DNA of 64,000 bases from Isochrysis galbana (Eukaryota; Haptophyta; Isochrysidales; Isochrysidaceae): contig CM030944.1 in the NCBI GenBank assembly GCA_018136815.1, positions 2,067,345 through 2,131,344 on the forward strand, in the 5' to 3' direction. The translations under genes and the position numbers were made by a program. Under the pieces are notes generated by a model that had not been told where the DNA came from, searched no databases, and saw only the letters and a list, made by a program, of their open reading frames with translations. Positions 1 through 10,600 of the stretch are shown in pieces. Each line of letters starts with the position of its first letter. Position 1 is the first letter of the stretch.

Positions 1-220
1 GGCGAGCTAGCTGCGTTCGTAGGGCATGGCTAGTTGCTTCTTCTACACCTAGTCCGATTGAGCACTCTTGATTCGCGCCCCCCTTAAGGTTGGAAGCATC
101 TCCTTTTGAGTAGAGGTAGGGGCCCATCTCACCTCTTTTCCTACTAGCTAGTGCGCTCTTCGATAGAGCTGATATGCTAGCCGGGGCTGCGCCGCTGCGC
201 CGCGCACTCGAGCGCGGCGC

Positions 221-1660
221 CTAAGTTGTTAAGTTAAGAACGAGTGTCAAGTCGAGGATGTGGACGGAGCTACACTCTCGAGCAGCTAGAGCACACACAA
301 AGGCGGCGGCGGCGAGGTTGAAGCCCTTCAGTCGGAAGGCTGCGGAGCCTAGCACGCAGTAGACGCATGCGTGGATAGGATCCGCCTGCGCGCCAATTTG
401 GTCCGCAGCACGACTCGCTTGCATAGCATAATCGAGGGCAGCTAGGAGCTGTGCATTGGCCACGCAGGCCATCGACATCTTGCATAGGACGAAGACGGAG
501 GCCCTTGCAGGAAAGGTCTCGTCGGGGGCGAGCTCTGCAGCGTAAGTGGTACGCGCCTCTATTAGGGTTGCGATAGCTTGACGGACGGATTCGCGAGAGA
601 GGCCGACGGCCGCCTCTGTGAGAGCGCGGCCCTTCGGCTCGACAAGGTGTGTTGCCACACTAAGCAAGGCAGCCACCGCAGGCGATGATGGTGGTGGCCG
701 CATCTGCTCCTCTACAAGTGGTGGGTAGGCGCAGCCCGTCTGCGTTCCCGAGCCGCCAACGATGGCCTTCATGGTGGCGCTACGTACCGCCAGTCCCTCC
801 GCGGGAGCACCGCTACCCTGCGATACCTGGGTGGCCAAGAGCGCGCTGAATGTCCGGCGCATTTCACTTTCCGGTACGGCGAGCCCGGCCCACTCAGGCG
901 CGAGAGCGCGCAGTTGGGCTTCTTGTCGAACATCAGAGACCACGGATTGCAAGCCCTCAGGCTCGGGGAGGGAGCGGCCGAAGGCGAGCAGCCGTGAGCG
1001 AAGGGGAATGCCGCCAAAAGGCGCATGGCCGTCTGGGGTGGTAACCGCTGCCGTATTCAGTTGGAGGGCCAACACGTCCATGACCGCTGGCACTGCGGCA
1101 GCCGTGCCGGTGCGGATGCCTACGGCTGCCGGACGAACGGCGTCCCGCATCGCCGGCGTGTCTCCGAGATCACACAAAAGCTGCGCGAGCTCGAGCAACG
1201 AGATCTTGCCACCACCGTATGCTCCATGCAGCTCATGTACCCGCGAACGTGCACATCCAAGCCGCTGGTGGAGCCGGAATGCTCCATGCAGCTCATGTAC
1301 CCGCGAACGTGCACATCCAAGCCGCTGGTGGAGCCGGAAGTCAGCCTCGAGCTGCATGAGCTCCTCAAAGGAAGTGCCGCGCTCGCCACCGCTGCCATCG
1401 AGTGGCTCTAAATAAGCGTAAAAGAGAAGAGCGAAGGAGTTGAGCCGCTCCACCAATAGCCGACTGACACTCGACGTTGGCCAGGCGCGCAAGGCCGAAC
1501 CGGCGAGGTTCTCGCCCATCGCGAGTCCAGCCAACGCTGTATCGAGCGCCACCTTCAGGCGCGCCGCTATAGCCGACGTCGTCCTCCGGATGTGCTCTAG
1601 CTCCGTGTCCACCTCCGCTGTTGGCCGCGTCTCAGTCTCCTCCTCGTCCCCGTCAGCCAT
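221..1660 (-). CDS. unrecognised 479-aa protein, possibly TPR-like C-terminus
   Basis: Open reading frame of 479 codons starting at an ATG (1658-1660) in a good context (GCCCATGG). The N-terminal 25 residues are acidic (DGDEEETETRPTAEVD); the rest is Ala/Leu-rich and predicted helical. The last ~90 residues contain paired helices rich in Ala, Leu and small residues (VFVLCKMSMACVANAQLLAA, then a second pair), which looks TPR-like, but no family is recognised. Residues about 108-147 are a perfect 20-residue internal duplication caused by a 60-bp DNA repeat. It is the last member of a run of minus-strand exons, so it could be the terminal exon of the gene upstream rather than a separate gene; a TTCCAG acceptor-like sequence lies just before the ATG. 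Confidence 0.5.
   Translation of the reverse strand: MADGDEEETETRPTAEVDTELEHIRRTTSAIAARLKVALDTALAGLAMGENLAGSALRAWPTSSVSRLLVERLNSFALLFYAYLEPLDGSGGERGTSFEELMQLEADFRLHQRLGCARSRVHELHGAFRLHQRLGCARSRVHELHGAYGGGKISLLELAQLLCDLGDTPAMRDAVRPAAVGIRTGTAAAVPAVMDVLALQLNTAAVTTPDGHAPFGGIPLRSRLLAFGRSLPEPEGLQSVVSDVRQEAQLRALAPEWAGLAVPESEMRRTFSALLATQVSQGSGAPAEGLAVRSATMKAIVGGSGTQTGCAYPPLVEEQMRPPPSSPAVAALLSVATHLVEPKGRALTEAAVGLSRESVRQAIATLIEARTTYAAELAPDETFPARASVFVLCKMSMACVANAQLLAALDYAMQASRAADQIGAQADPIHACVYCVLGSAAFRLKGFNLAAAAFVCALAARECSSVHILDLTLVLNLTT
1220..1339. repeat. perfect 60-bp tandem duplication inside a coding region
   Basis: The 60 bases at 1220-1279 recur without mismatch at 1280-1339. The length is a multiple of three, so the frame is kept and a 20-residue segment (starting FRLHQRLGCARS) is doubled in the 479-aa protein. 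Perfect identity points to a very recent duplication or an assembly artefact. Confidence 0.95.
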
Positions 1661-1687
1661 GGGCCCGCTGGAAGTTGTGCTTCTTGC

Positions 1688-1951
1688 CTATATCGGTGCG
1701 TGGAATAAGCGCTCACTAGCTGAGAGTAGGAGCATCGCTGTACCACAACCGTCAAGATTGAGGAGTCGCCGTCCCTCTTTCATTGACGAGAAGTGATGAA
1801 ATGCAAAGCGCACAGCCGGATGGTCCTTGCATAGGCAGCCGGTGAGGCGGACAAACCCAGGCTCCTCGAGGAGGAGTTCCGCGGCATTGAGCGTTGCGGC
1901 TCCGGCATGCCTATGTACGAACAAGGGTCCAAGCACCTCACTCAAGCACAA
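1688..1951 (-). CDS. probable exon of an unrecognised gene
   Basis: Minus-strand open frame of about 87 codons with non-repetitive, protein-like composition (for example LLLEEPGFVRLTGCLCKD and FAFHHFSSMKEGRRLLNLDG). It lies between two longer minus-strand coding stretches. A donor-like GTGAGC occurs near its 3' end (LLLSA|GTGAGC). Its phase with the 1660 frame could not be matched with confidence, so gene membership is open. No domain is recognised. Confidence 0.35.
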   Translation of the reverse strand: MCLSEVLGPLFVHRHAGAATLNAAELLLEEPGFVRLTGCLCKDHPAVRFAFHHFSSMKEGRRLLNLDGCGTAMLLLSASERLFHAPI

Positions 1952-2118
1952 GTCGGATAGCGTGGGGGGCGTTCACCAAGGGCCAGGCGGTGCAATTGAC
2001 AACTGATCAGTGAGACGCGCGTGCCGGCGAGGCTACCCGCTGGAACATGGGACGCTTTAGGACGACTTACCAGGCGAAAGAGCAGTGGTGGGCGAAAAGA
2101 GCCTCGAGGACGACGGCG

Positions 2119-3149
2119 TTATGGGCCGCACACTCGCTGGCCATGGGCGATAACGAGGCCGCGAGAGAATGAAAGGCCACGACTCCTGGCTCGAGGAACG
2201 GGCCCCCAGTGCCGGCGGAGGGCGATACGGAGGGGCAGCTCTAGGCATGCGGCTGCCGACGCACGCACGACCGCCTCGACTAGTTCCAGGGGAGTCAGCT
2301 GTGACAACTTGATATTGGCACCATTGGAGCTCGGTTCAGAACTCGGCAGCGCATCCCCCATAGGACCGCCTCTCGCCTTCAGGCGAGCAAAGGCTCGAGA
2401 GGGGGCGACAGGCGCCAGGACGTCTCGATGCGAGAGGAGCGCGGCTACCGCGTTGCATGTAACGGTTGAGCTGCCCATGGACATGATCTCGAAGAGTTGC
2501 GCCCACGACGCGGCGCGCCGGCGATGAAAGGTGGCAATCGTATGTGGCGGCGGGGCGGCGGCCGCACGGGCAGCCTCGAGGTGGCCCACACCACGGCGCA
2601 GGAAGGATAGCAGACGCTGTAGCCGAGGCGTCAAATTGGACTTAGGCGTTCGCCGTCGAGTCCAGAGACGATGGTATCCGCGATATGTACAAGGCCAATC
2701 GCAAACTCCTCCCGTGACACGGAGGTGTGAGCCTGCCTCACACCAATCTGTGCTGAGAGGCGGTGTGTTTCAGCGAGCTTGGGGAGTTGCAGCAGACCGA
2801 AGAGGCGCCACACTTGGCACAGCCGCGGTCGGCCTTGCGCGCCGTCCTCGGCCCCACGTGAACGTGGGTGAGGACTCCACGGCGTCCTTAGCATGGTGGA
2901 GGCGATGTAGGCTGTCGAGATTACACTAAGGCCAGCCCCCACCACTGCGAGCAGCTGCGACCGCTCTGAGCTGTGGAGCTCGAGCTCTAGCTTAATCTTT
3001 TGGTAGAGCTTCTCGGCCGTCATCGGCCTCGCTGGCGATGGAGGCTTGTAAGACCTTGCTCGGCTGGCGCGCGCCTGACCCAAGCGGATGCCGCCACGGC
3101 GCTCAGGAGGCATGTTTCCCGTTGCGGCCGGTTGTTTCTCGTTTGCCAT
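2119..3149 (-). CDS. unrecognised exons, one hydrophobic segment
   Basis: Two overlapping minus-strand frames. The first (3149-2631) begins MANEKQPAATGN and contains a lysine/glutamate-rich helix followed by a hydrophobic stretch (LLAVVGAGLSVISTAYIAST) that could be a membrane segment. An Arg/Pro-rich portion that looks intronic follows, then a good helix-rich stretch starting LAETHRLSAQIGV after a CCCCAAG acceptor-like site. The second frame (2634-2119) carries TPLELVEAVVRASAAACLEL and similar helical text. The change of frame near 2632 needs either an intron or a 1-2-base error. No family is recognised. Confidence 0.4.
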
Positions 3150-3189
3150 GGGCGCCGATGCCGGCGATGCTGTGCCTGCAGTGGCATCA

Positions 3190-4902
3190 TCAGCGGCGGG
3201 CTGCAGTTGGAGCCTCCCCGCCGACTAAAGTGGTTGTCACCGCCACCTGCGGCGCGGGTTCGGGAACCTGCTCCGGAACAATCCCCGCCCCAAGCAATTG
3301 CAGCCCCTCCCGTAGTGGTGAAGAGGCCGCCTCGACCATCACAGCCTTCGGCAACACGCCCAGTGTGCGCGTGGCGGACACGAGAGGCTTGAGCGTGATA
3401 GCCTTGCCGGCAGCTGACGATTCCTCAAGGGCGACCACCGTCTCAAGGCTCAGCGTGGCGGCAAGCAACGGTCGCAAGAGCGGCGCAATCGGCGCAGTCT
3501 TGCCGCCCGCGTGGTCCTCCTTTGGCGCTGCCTGGATGGGCTCGGTTGTGCTCTTGAATTCGGCAAAGGCAGCATTCATCACATCTAGACACTTGACCAT
3601 GTCGATGAATGGTTTGAAGGCTAGGCTCATCTTCGACGTGTCGAGCGTCTCTGTCGCGGCGGCGGCCAGGGAGAGCGCTTCGGCCGCTGCGGAGCACACC
3701 GAGGCCCCCGTGTCGCACCTCGTGGTGACGGCCTGCGAGGAGGGGTGACGCGCCAACCTGAGCAAGCTGAGCGCTGCGAGCTAAGGCAGGATAGGGCGAT
3801 CGCGACGTTGAGGTAACCCTGTGGATTGGCGACTCACCGTCCCAAGATCCTCGTCCATCGTCATCTGGATCGCTGCAGACGCTTGATACGCGCTACCTAC
3901 GGCAACCTTCGTCGCAGCGAACAGCTCGGACATCCACCCCCGGCGCGCTCGAGCTTTGAGGGCGGGCGCTGCCACCTAGTCGGTCGCGGTGGTCACCACC
4001 TCTGTGATCCGCTCTTGACAGCTTGGCGCACAATGCGCAAACCTTCTTCGCCCTGGCGCATGCGGCCTTCACGTCCGCGTGCTTGGAAGTGGCTAGGGCG
4101 GCGCACACGCCCTCGATTCTGAGCGCGGCGTGCCGCATCTGGCCTGGTGGAGCGCTGCTCTTACCGGGAGAGCGGAAGTGCTCGGCCGCGAAGGTCACCG
4201 CCACAACGCGAGACTCGGCGGCAGCCATGAATGCGGACAATGCACGTGCAAAGGATGCGGAGGCAGGTGCCAGCTTGGCCGCCGATGGTGTAAAGGGCTC
4301 GAGAAACGAGCGCGCTGCGGCGGCCAGGCGCTCGAACGCGACCTCGAGCTGGTCAGTTTGCAGCCCTGGCCCGGCTGCATCGACGCCGACAAGGACAATC
4401 GCCTCCTCAGCGTCCGCCTCCGCAGCCTCTTCCTGCGAGCCATGGGAAGGAATGAGGGCGGTGGTCCAGGGCGAGCACGGCAACGCATGCTTGGTCTCGA
4501 TGTCAGCGGTCGCACTCGGCTCGCCTTTCATTCCCTGACCCAGCCGACGCACCTCCTCTTCCGCTTCTGCGTCCACATCGCCATCCGGCATCTCTGCATC
4601 CGCAACCACGAGCGCCGCTCGAAGAGCTGACAGCACCTCATCTGCCAATTCATTCGACGGCCACGCCGTGACTGCATGCCACTGCGCCTTCGGAAGCTCC
4701 ATCTGCGGCAGGATGGCAAGGAGGTCTGAGTGCGCGCCTGCTCGAGGTGGCTTGGCGCGCTGCGCTGCCTTGATGTCCTCGGCACCGCTCTCAGCGGACG
4801 CTCCGCCTCCCCGACACATCTTACCTCCGCTGCGCTCAGAGCAGCCTCCTCTGCGTGGCGCCGGAAGGCGCCGGAATCGTTTTTGAGGGCATCAATACGC
4901 AT
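3190..4902 (-). CDS. unrecognised four-exon helix-rich protein
   Basis: Four exons join in phase: 4902-4825, 4759-4043, 3975-3838 and 3780-3190. The introns are 65, 67 and 57 bp, with donors GTAAGA, GTTTGC and GTGAGT and acceptors CAG, TAG and TAG; the first donor is the textbook GAG|GTAAG. The product is Ala/Leu/Glu-rich and almost wholly helical, with an acidic segment in exon 2 (DGDVDAEAEEEV). Cysteines cluster near the end of exon 2 (ACARAKK region). The start used here, ATG 4900-4902, immediately follows a TAA that ends the next frame upstream in the same reading phase, so the true protein may start at 5538. The 3' end is uncertain because a GTGGCGG donor exists before the stop. The family is not recognised. 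Confidence 0.5.
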
Positions 4903-5538
4903 TTAATGAAGCGCCGCCCCCAATGCTGGGGGCAGCGCCGATAGACCGGCCCCTTTCTTCTTGCTCTTCTTGGACGGGCCCGTCTGCTCAATCGCTGCAG
5001 CCAGCGCACGCAACTGGCCAGCTACCTCGCCGACGGCTGTCACCACTGACTCACCCACTGCGAGCAGCCGCTGCCCAGGCAGCACGCTGATGCTCAGCGG
5101 CTTAGCAGCCGCTTGCACACGCCGCGCCGTGGATGAAAGCGCGTGCAGCGGTGCGGACATGAAGTCCACCTTTTGCGTCGCCTCGCGGATCGCACGCGCC
5201 TCCGACCTGGGCTGCTCGCCGGGCTGATGCACGACCGCCCTCGGCGCATTGGCAGGCTCGGCCGATTGCTTACCTCTCGGGCTGAGCAGAGCCTCGGCCC
5301 GGCGCGCCAGTCGTGCGAGCCGGCGCAGCCCTGGCGCATTGGCTTTGAGCCTCTCGACCGCCTCCTTCAGCTCATGCCTCACGAGCGCCACCGGCTCGTC
5401 CATCGCAGCGGCCGCGCGCTCGACTGTATCGAGTGCAGCGAGCGCTGCGGCAGCGGCGCCCAGCAGCTCTTGGCCCAGCTCGACGCCGTAGTCGGCTGCC
5501 GTATCGGCGAGCGGCGCAGGTACGAGCTCTGTACTCAT
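4903..5538 (-). CDS. unrecognised Ala-rich coiled-coil-like protein, N-terminal part
   Basis: Open frame of 211 codons from ATG at 5536-5538 (MSTELVPAPLADTAADYG). Helical heptad-like text follows (VRHELKEAVERLKANAPGLR), with a short basic KKSKKK patch near the end. The frame is also open upstream to about 5742 (reading LEQLRHLREALSR just before the ATG), so a longer N-terminus from an upstream exon is possible. It ends at TAA 4903-4905, and ATG 4902 of the next segment is in the same frame. The two segments are either one gene broken by a single stop or two abutting genes. Confidence 0.45.
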   Translation of the reverse strand: MSTELVPAPLADTAADYGVELGQELLGAAAAALAALDTVERAAAAMDEPVALVRHELKEAVERLKANAPGLRRLARLARRAEALLSPRGKQSAEPANAPRAVVHQPGEQPRSEARAIREATQKVDFMSAPLHALSSTARRVQAAAKPLSISVLPGQRLLAVGESVVTAVGEVAGQLRALAAAIEQTGPSKKSKKKGAGLSALPPALGAALH

Positions 5539-6316
5539 CCGCGAGAGCGCCTCCCTCAGGTGCCTCAGCTGCTCCAGCTTGGAGAGAGGCCCTAAGAGGG
5601 CTGCTGAGCGAGCGGCGGCGCTTGCGGGCTCTGTGGAGGAAAGCCATGAGAGGGAGGAGAGAAGGTGGGAGGCAGAGCCGGCGAGGCGCGCCCGAGGAAG
5701 AGGGCGCCGCAGCAGACAGGCGTCACGCCGCCATCGACCTCATCTCTCTCTCTCTCCCTCTCTCCCTCTCTCCCTCTCTCCCTCCCTCTCTCCCTCTCTC
5801 CTCTCCTTCTCTCTTGTTTTTTTCGACGGTCGCGCCCCCAAGGGACAGACACTGTATTATTACTGCTCTCTCCCTTCTACTCCCTTCACCGCGCCCCGCC
5901 GCCCGCTTTCTTCCCCTCCCCTTCCCGCCCACCTAATCTCACGTCTCCGACGGCTTTTTCTCCCCTTTTCTCTGGCCTCCCCTCCGCTCTCTCGCCCCGC
6001 TCCCAGAGCAAATGTTGAGAGAGAGAGAGAGAGAGAGAGATGGGCCGAGTCTACTTCCTAACAGGCTGGGCATACCGACGGGGGGGCCCCATCGTTTTCC
6101 CGCCTTTCCCCCCCCTCTCCTCTTTCCTCTCCTCTCTCTCTCTGCTGCGCTGCCGTCCTCTCTCTCCCTGCTGCCGTCCTCTCTCTCTCGTCCGTCCCGC
6201 CCCGTCCCGCCCCGCCGGGCACCCAACGTGCTGCGTCTGGCCCCTCTTGCGTCGACCCCTCACTTCTGCCAGCCCGCGCTCGCAATTCGCCAAGCCTGCC
6301 ATCTCTCGCTCTGCCA
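5539..6316. promoter_or_regulatory. divergent intergenic region rich in CT/GA microsatellites
   Basis: About 780 bp separate the minus-strand gene starting at 5538 from the plus-strand gene starting at 6317. The region holds a (CT)-rich run at about 5742-5812, a (GA) run at 6014-6040 and long pyrimidine tracts to 6200. It is the only space available for both promoters, so a shared bidirectional promoter is inferred. No TATA box or defined motif was identified. Confidence 0.4.
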
Positions 6317-6862
6317 ATGTGTGAGTCACTGATCCCACTCGCTGAGAATCTCTCTCAAATGTGCCTTGATCTCTCCCTATCACTTGATGCGGCCGAGGCT
6401 GAGGCAGCCTCCAACCAGCGAGCCACCCAGACACTTCTTCTCAAGGTTGCAGAGGCGGTCTGCGACCTGGACGAGCAGGCGGAAAGCCTTCGCACCATCA
6501 CCAATGCGCATGCTCGCGAGATTGCGCAGATCCGTGCACAACTCCATCCGACAGACGCTCAGGGCAATGCCACGCTGGAGAGGAGCCGGATGATACACAG
6601 CGAGTCGGGAGAGCCCGCGCACAACGAAGACAGCACTCCGCTACAAGACGAGGCTGTGGCGAGATGGCAGGGAATGCTCCAAAGGATCACAGGAAATTGT
6701 GCGGCTGCATCTCAACTACCCACATGGATGATTCCTCCGGCCGCCCTCGTCGTGGGCGTTGCAACCAGCCTGAGACTTCATACCCTAGACAAACGTAGCC
6801 TCTTTGCTTCTGTTGCCCTGAGCGTGTGCATCGCAGCTTTACCTCGATTACCAACGTGGTGA
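6317..6862 (+). CDS. small coiled-coil protein with C-terminal membrane anchor
   Basis: Intronless frame of 181 codons from ATG 6317 to TGA 6862. Residues about 5-75 form a heptad-like helix rich in Ala/Glu/Leu (LSLSLDAAEAEAASNQRATQ), consistent with a coiled coil. A hydrophilic linker (GEPAHNEDSTPLQDE) follows. The last 45 residues hold two hydrophobic segments (MIPPAALVVGVATSLRL and SLFASVALSVCIAALPRL) suitable for a hairpin or tail anchor. This resembles the general layout of tail-anchored tethering proteins, but no family is recognised. It has ordinary codon use and is not part of a repeat. Confidence 0.6.
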   Translation: MCESLIPLAENLSQMCLDLSLSLDAAEAEAASNQRATQTLLLKVAEAVCDLDEQAESLRTITNAHAREIAQIRAQLHPTDAQGNATLERSRMIHSESGEPAHNEDSTPLQDEAVARWQGMLQRITGNCAAASQLPTWMIPPAALVVGVATSLRLHTLDKRSLFASVALSVCIAALPRLPTW

Positions 6863-7289
6863 TATGTGCGAAATGCATGCTGCACGATGCTCTGCCATGC
6901 GCTTAAACCACACCACCCCAAGCGTGAACATGACACGGCGAAAGAGACCAACCGCAGGGTGTTGCGCGGGAGCCCTTTACTGCGTGTCTGTCGGCTAAAA
7001 CTATATGCTCGGTTAGTTCCGGTCCGGACTAAGGCCAACGCACGCGATTTGAGGAGATGTGCGTCACACGTGTCATTAGATGGAACGGGCTCATGGGCAC
7101 ATTGACGTGCAAGGGAGTGGAGTAAGGAATACGTAGTACGTAAGTCGACGAACTATACTGTCCGTGGCCTTTCATTGAGAAAAATGTGAGTGCTAGATGG
7201 CTAGGCTACTGCACTCACTCCCAGACTGTAGCCCACGATCTCCCTCCTCACCTTCGGCTTATTCAGGCTTAGCCCCACGATCAAAGCTA
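6863..7289. other. intergenic, nothing recognised
   Basis: Mixed-composition sequence downstream of the small membrane-protein gene and upstream of the nested transposon. No open frame, repeat or RNA gene could be supported. Confidence 0.5.
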
Positions 7290-7620
7290 AAAGCGCTGCG
7301 CCCGAACTATCAGTAAACTGATAGGGTCATGGAGCGCGCGCCGCCGCCCTCCCTCGCTGCCGCTGCCCTCGCCGAGGTGGACGAAGGCTTGAGCGACACA
7401 CCGCTGTCGCCGAAGCGACCGCGTCAGGACGACCCTCCCAGCCAGGTGGGCACAGAAGCCAACCTGCCACGCCCGCAGACCACCGCGAACACCACGAACA
7501 AGGCTGCCATGCTGGCAGCAGCCAGCATGCAGCACACCCCCAACACAACACACAGCCACACCAGCCACACCACACCAGTGGGACGCTTCCAAAGGGAAGG
7601 CCTCCGGGCTGGGACCCTAC

Positions 7621-10600
7621 TAGGCCCAGGCCAGGATATCCCGCATATCCATTTGGATATTTGGGCAACTTTGCCGGAAATGGATATCTTTGGGATATGC
7701 CTGGGATATTTGGGCTGTGTTGAGGTGGCGACCCCCAAAAACAAAACTCTTTTGTCCGTTACTCCCGGGCTGCCGGGCTGTGTTGAAGGCCCCCAGGGGG
7801 GGAGGGGGGGGGGAGCGGGGGGAGGCACAGTTATTCATACTCGTATTGTACATGCACCCGTTTCTCATAGTAACAACTCATTTCATTATCATAACGCCAC
7901 ACTGCATACGTGCGTACGCCTTGGGAAGAGAGACAAGGCCGCCCCCATGCCGCCGCCAAGTGGTGCGCCTTTCCCGCCCCCGTCCCAGCCTCCAGTTTGC
8001 CCGCTCCACGCCTGCATGCATTCACGCGCATTCACGCTTCTCAACCATGCTCATGCTCTCCCTCCCACCACATCTTGCGCAGGCATCCGCCACAGGCGCA
8101 GCAGCCGCTCCCGCTCACGGCGCCACGTCGACAACGAGGAGACCGACAACTCGTGCGAGTGCTCGGAGAGGATGGAACAGGAGGTGGAGCCTGACACTGG
8201 GCCGGCGAACGAGGAGGAGAACGAAGAGGAGATGGGTCGCGTCACCGCGTCCTCTATCCTCAAGGTGGGCACGCGCGTCATGCACGAGACCCTCGGTGAG
8301 AGCGTCATCATGACTGTGGGCAACGGCACGTTGTATGGGAACAGCATGGTGGAGCTGGAGTACAACAACAATGACAAGAAGCGCAAGCGAAAATGGGTCA
8401 ACAAGACAGGCTTGGTGCGCCGCATGCGCGCCTACTAGATGTGCTTTTGGTCAGTTTTTGTGAGAGTGGTGAGTCGTCAGGAGCAAGCGTTCCCACTCTT
8501 CTCACCTCCCCATGCCTGTCTTTGTTCGTCAGGTCCAAGTGTCTGCCATTCCACCAAGTGATGAGGAGGAGGATGAGGGGGAAGAAGCAGTGGAGGTTGA
8601 CGCGGTGGCGGATCACAGCGGCCCTACCCTTGCTGCGCTTGAGCGGGCGCGCAAGATGAAGCAGAAACCTCCCCCCTCAGGGGTGAGGGGAGCGCAACGG
8701 ACGGGTGAGCGCAAGACACCCGAGCCCTCCAAGCAAACCGTTGCGCAACGCATTGCCCAACACCCCAACGAGTCGTTGCAGCTAGGGCCAGATGGCGGGC
8801 TGTTTTGTCGCGCATGTAAGACAGGAATATCAGCTAAGTATGCAAATTTCAAGACCCACATCGGCTCTTCCAAGCACAAGCAAAAAGTCATCGAGTGTGG
8901 AAAGCGCAAAAAGAACGAGGACGAGGTGAGCGAGTTTATCACCGACTACTACAGGGCCAACCCATCTGAGGCAGGTGGCACTGTGCCGCCCAGGACAATT
9001 GTGTTTCGATGGACAGTCGTGAAGAGCTTCCTTGAGAGCGGCATCCCTTTGTCAAAGGTGGACGAGTTGCGCCCTGTCTTTGAGCTTGCTGGCCACCCGA
9101 TGGCCGACAGCTCGCATTTGAAGGGATTCATTCCAAAGATCTTGGCTAAGGAGATAGCCCTAGTCAAGGAGGAGATAGAGGGCGAGTATTTCTCAATCTC
9201 CTTTGACGGCACGACGCGGCTGGGCGAGGCGGTCAACGTTTGTGCTAGGTTTGTTCCCGCTGATTTCAAATGCGTCAGCACACGTTTGCTCGCACTGGTC
9301 ACCACCGCCAAGCACATGGAAGGCATCGGGTTGTATAGGCTCATCTCAAACATCCTTCTGAGGAATCTGAGTCTCGATCCCGCTAGAGTTGTTGGCATCT
9401 CGCGCGACAGCTGTTCGACGAATGGTAAGGCATGCTCACAGTTGGTGACCTTGTGTGAGAATGCAGTTGACATCCTTTGTACTTCACACACTCTGCAGCA
9501 CACGGGCGATCGCTTGCACCTAGACACCGTAGAGGAGTTCCTAACACCATGGTTATCACTTGCGTCTCGCACACACTCAGCTCGCCTCCTTTGGGCTGAG
9601 ATGATGGGAACATCCATGAAGGGCTACTCAAACACACGGTGGTGGTCAAGATGGGAGGTGATGAAGGATTTGGCGATGAACTTCGGTCAGCTGGAAGCCT
9701 TCATCGATCGGCTTGTCGAGGAGGGCATAGGAGAAGCTGGCACCAAGGCTCTCCACTCCATTTTTCGAGGAAGCGCGACGACTTGGAACTAGAACTGGCG
9801 CTCGCCATGGATTTGGAGATATTGTGCAGCACCACATACAAGCTGGAGGGGGACCAGTTGGAAATCTTGCTGGTCCACGATGCGCTAGAGGGCATCCGCG
9901 AGCGCGGCCGGCGGCTGGGCTATGAGGCATCAGATCTGCCAAATGCGGCAGCTACCTTACGGAGGGACGAACCAATTGTGCTAGGAATGGATACCAACGA
10001 GTATTACGATGCTCCCCACCATAGGTGGTTCCAAGGTAAGATTTCCGTCATCAGGATGTCATCGTGGACCATATCGTACGTCGACGGCTCGAGTCTAACC
10101 ATCAACGACGAGGCGGAGGTTAGGAGAGCCATTGATGTATGCTCTCTCCCTCAGTGGGCCGCGCTTGTCAAGAAAGTGAAGGGCGGCTATGATTATCTGG
10201 AGGACCGGCTTAACAACAGGTGTGCATCTCCTTATTGGTGCAAGGAGCAGCATAGGATCACAGGGCTGCTGCGCGCATTCAACCCCGCATTCGCGCATGG
10301 CAAGGTCGACGCATTGTGGGTGCAACGCCTTGCAAGCTTGCCATGCTTCGCACACATTCAGGACGTCGGCGATCTCCTGAGGAGAGAGCTCCCCGAATTC
10401 TTGATTGCATGCCAAGGAACAAAAATTGATCATGGCGACATGAAGGCATTTCAGCAGGGAGTGCTACAATGGTGGGCATCAAATAGTTCGAAATTTCCGA
10501 CGTGGTCTCTCGCGGCAAGGATAGCATTTTGTCTCAGCCCAAATTCTGCTTGTTGTGAAAGGGTGTTTTCATTGATGCAGTGTATGTTTGGTGGAAATCG

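Noticed and set aside
5433-6332. Plus- and minus-strand Arg/Glu and Ser/Pro frames
   Set aside because: Composition artefacts of CT/GA tracts in the divergent promoter region.
7329-8438. A single 369-codon gene starting MERAPPP
   Set aside because: The frame crosses the hAT left boundary at 7620/7621. Its first third is retroelement R1 and the rest is inside the transposon, so it is a chimeric read-through frame.
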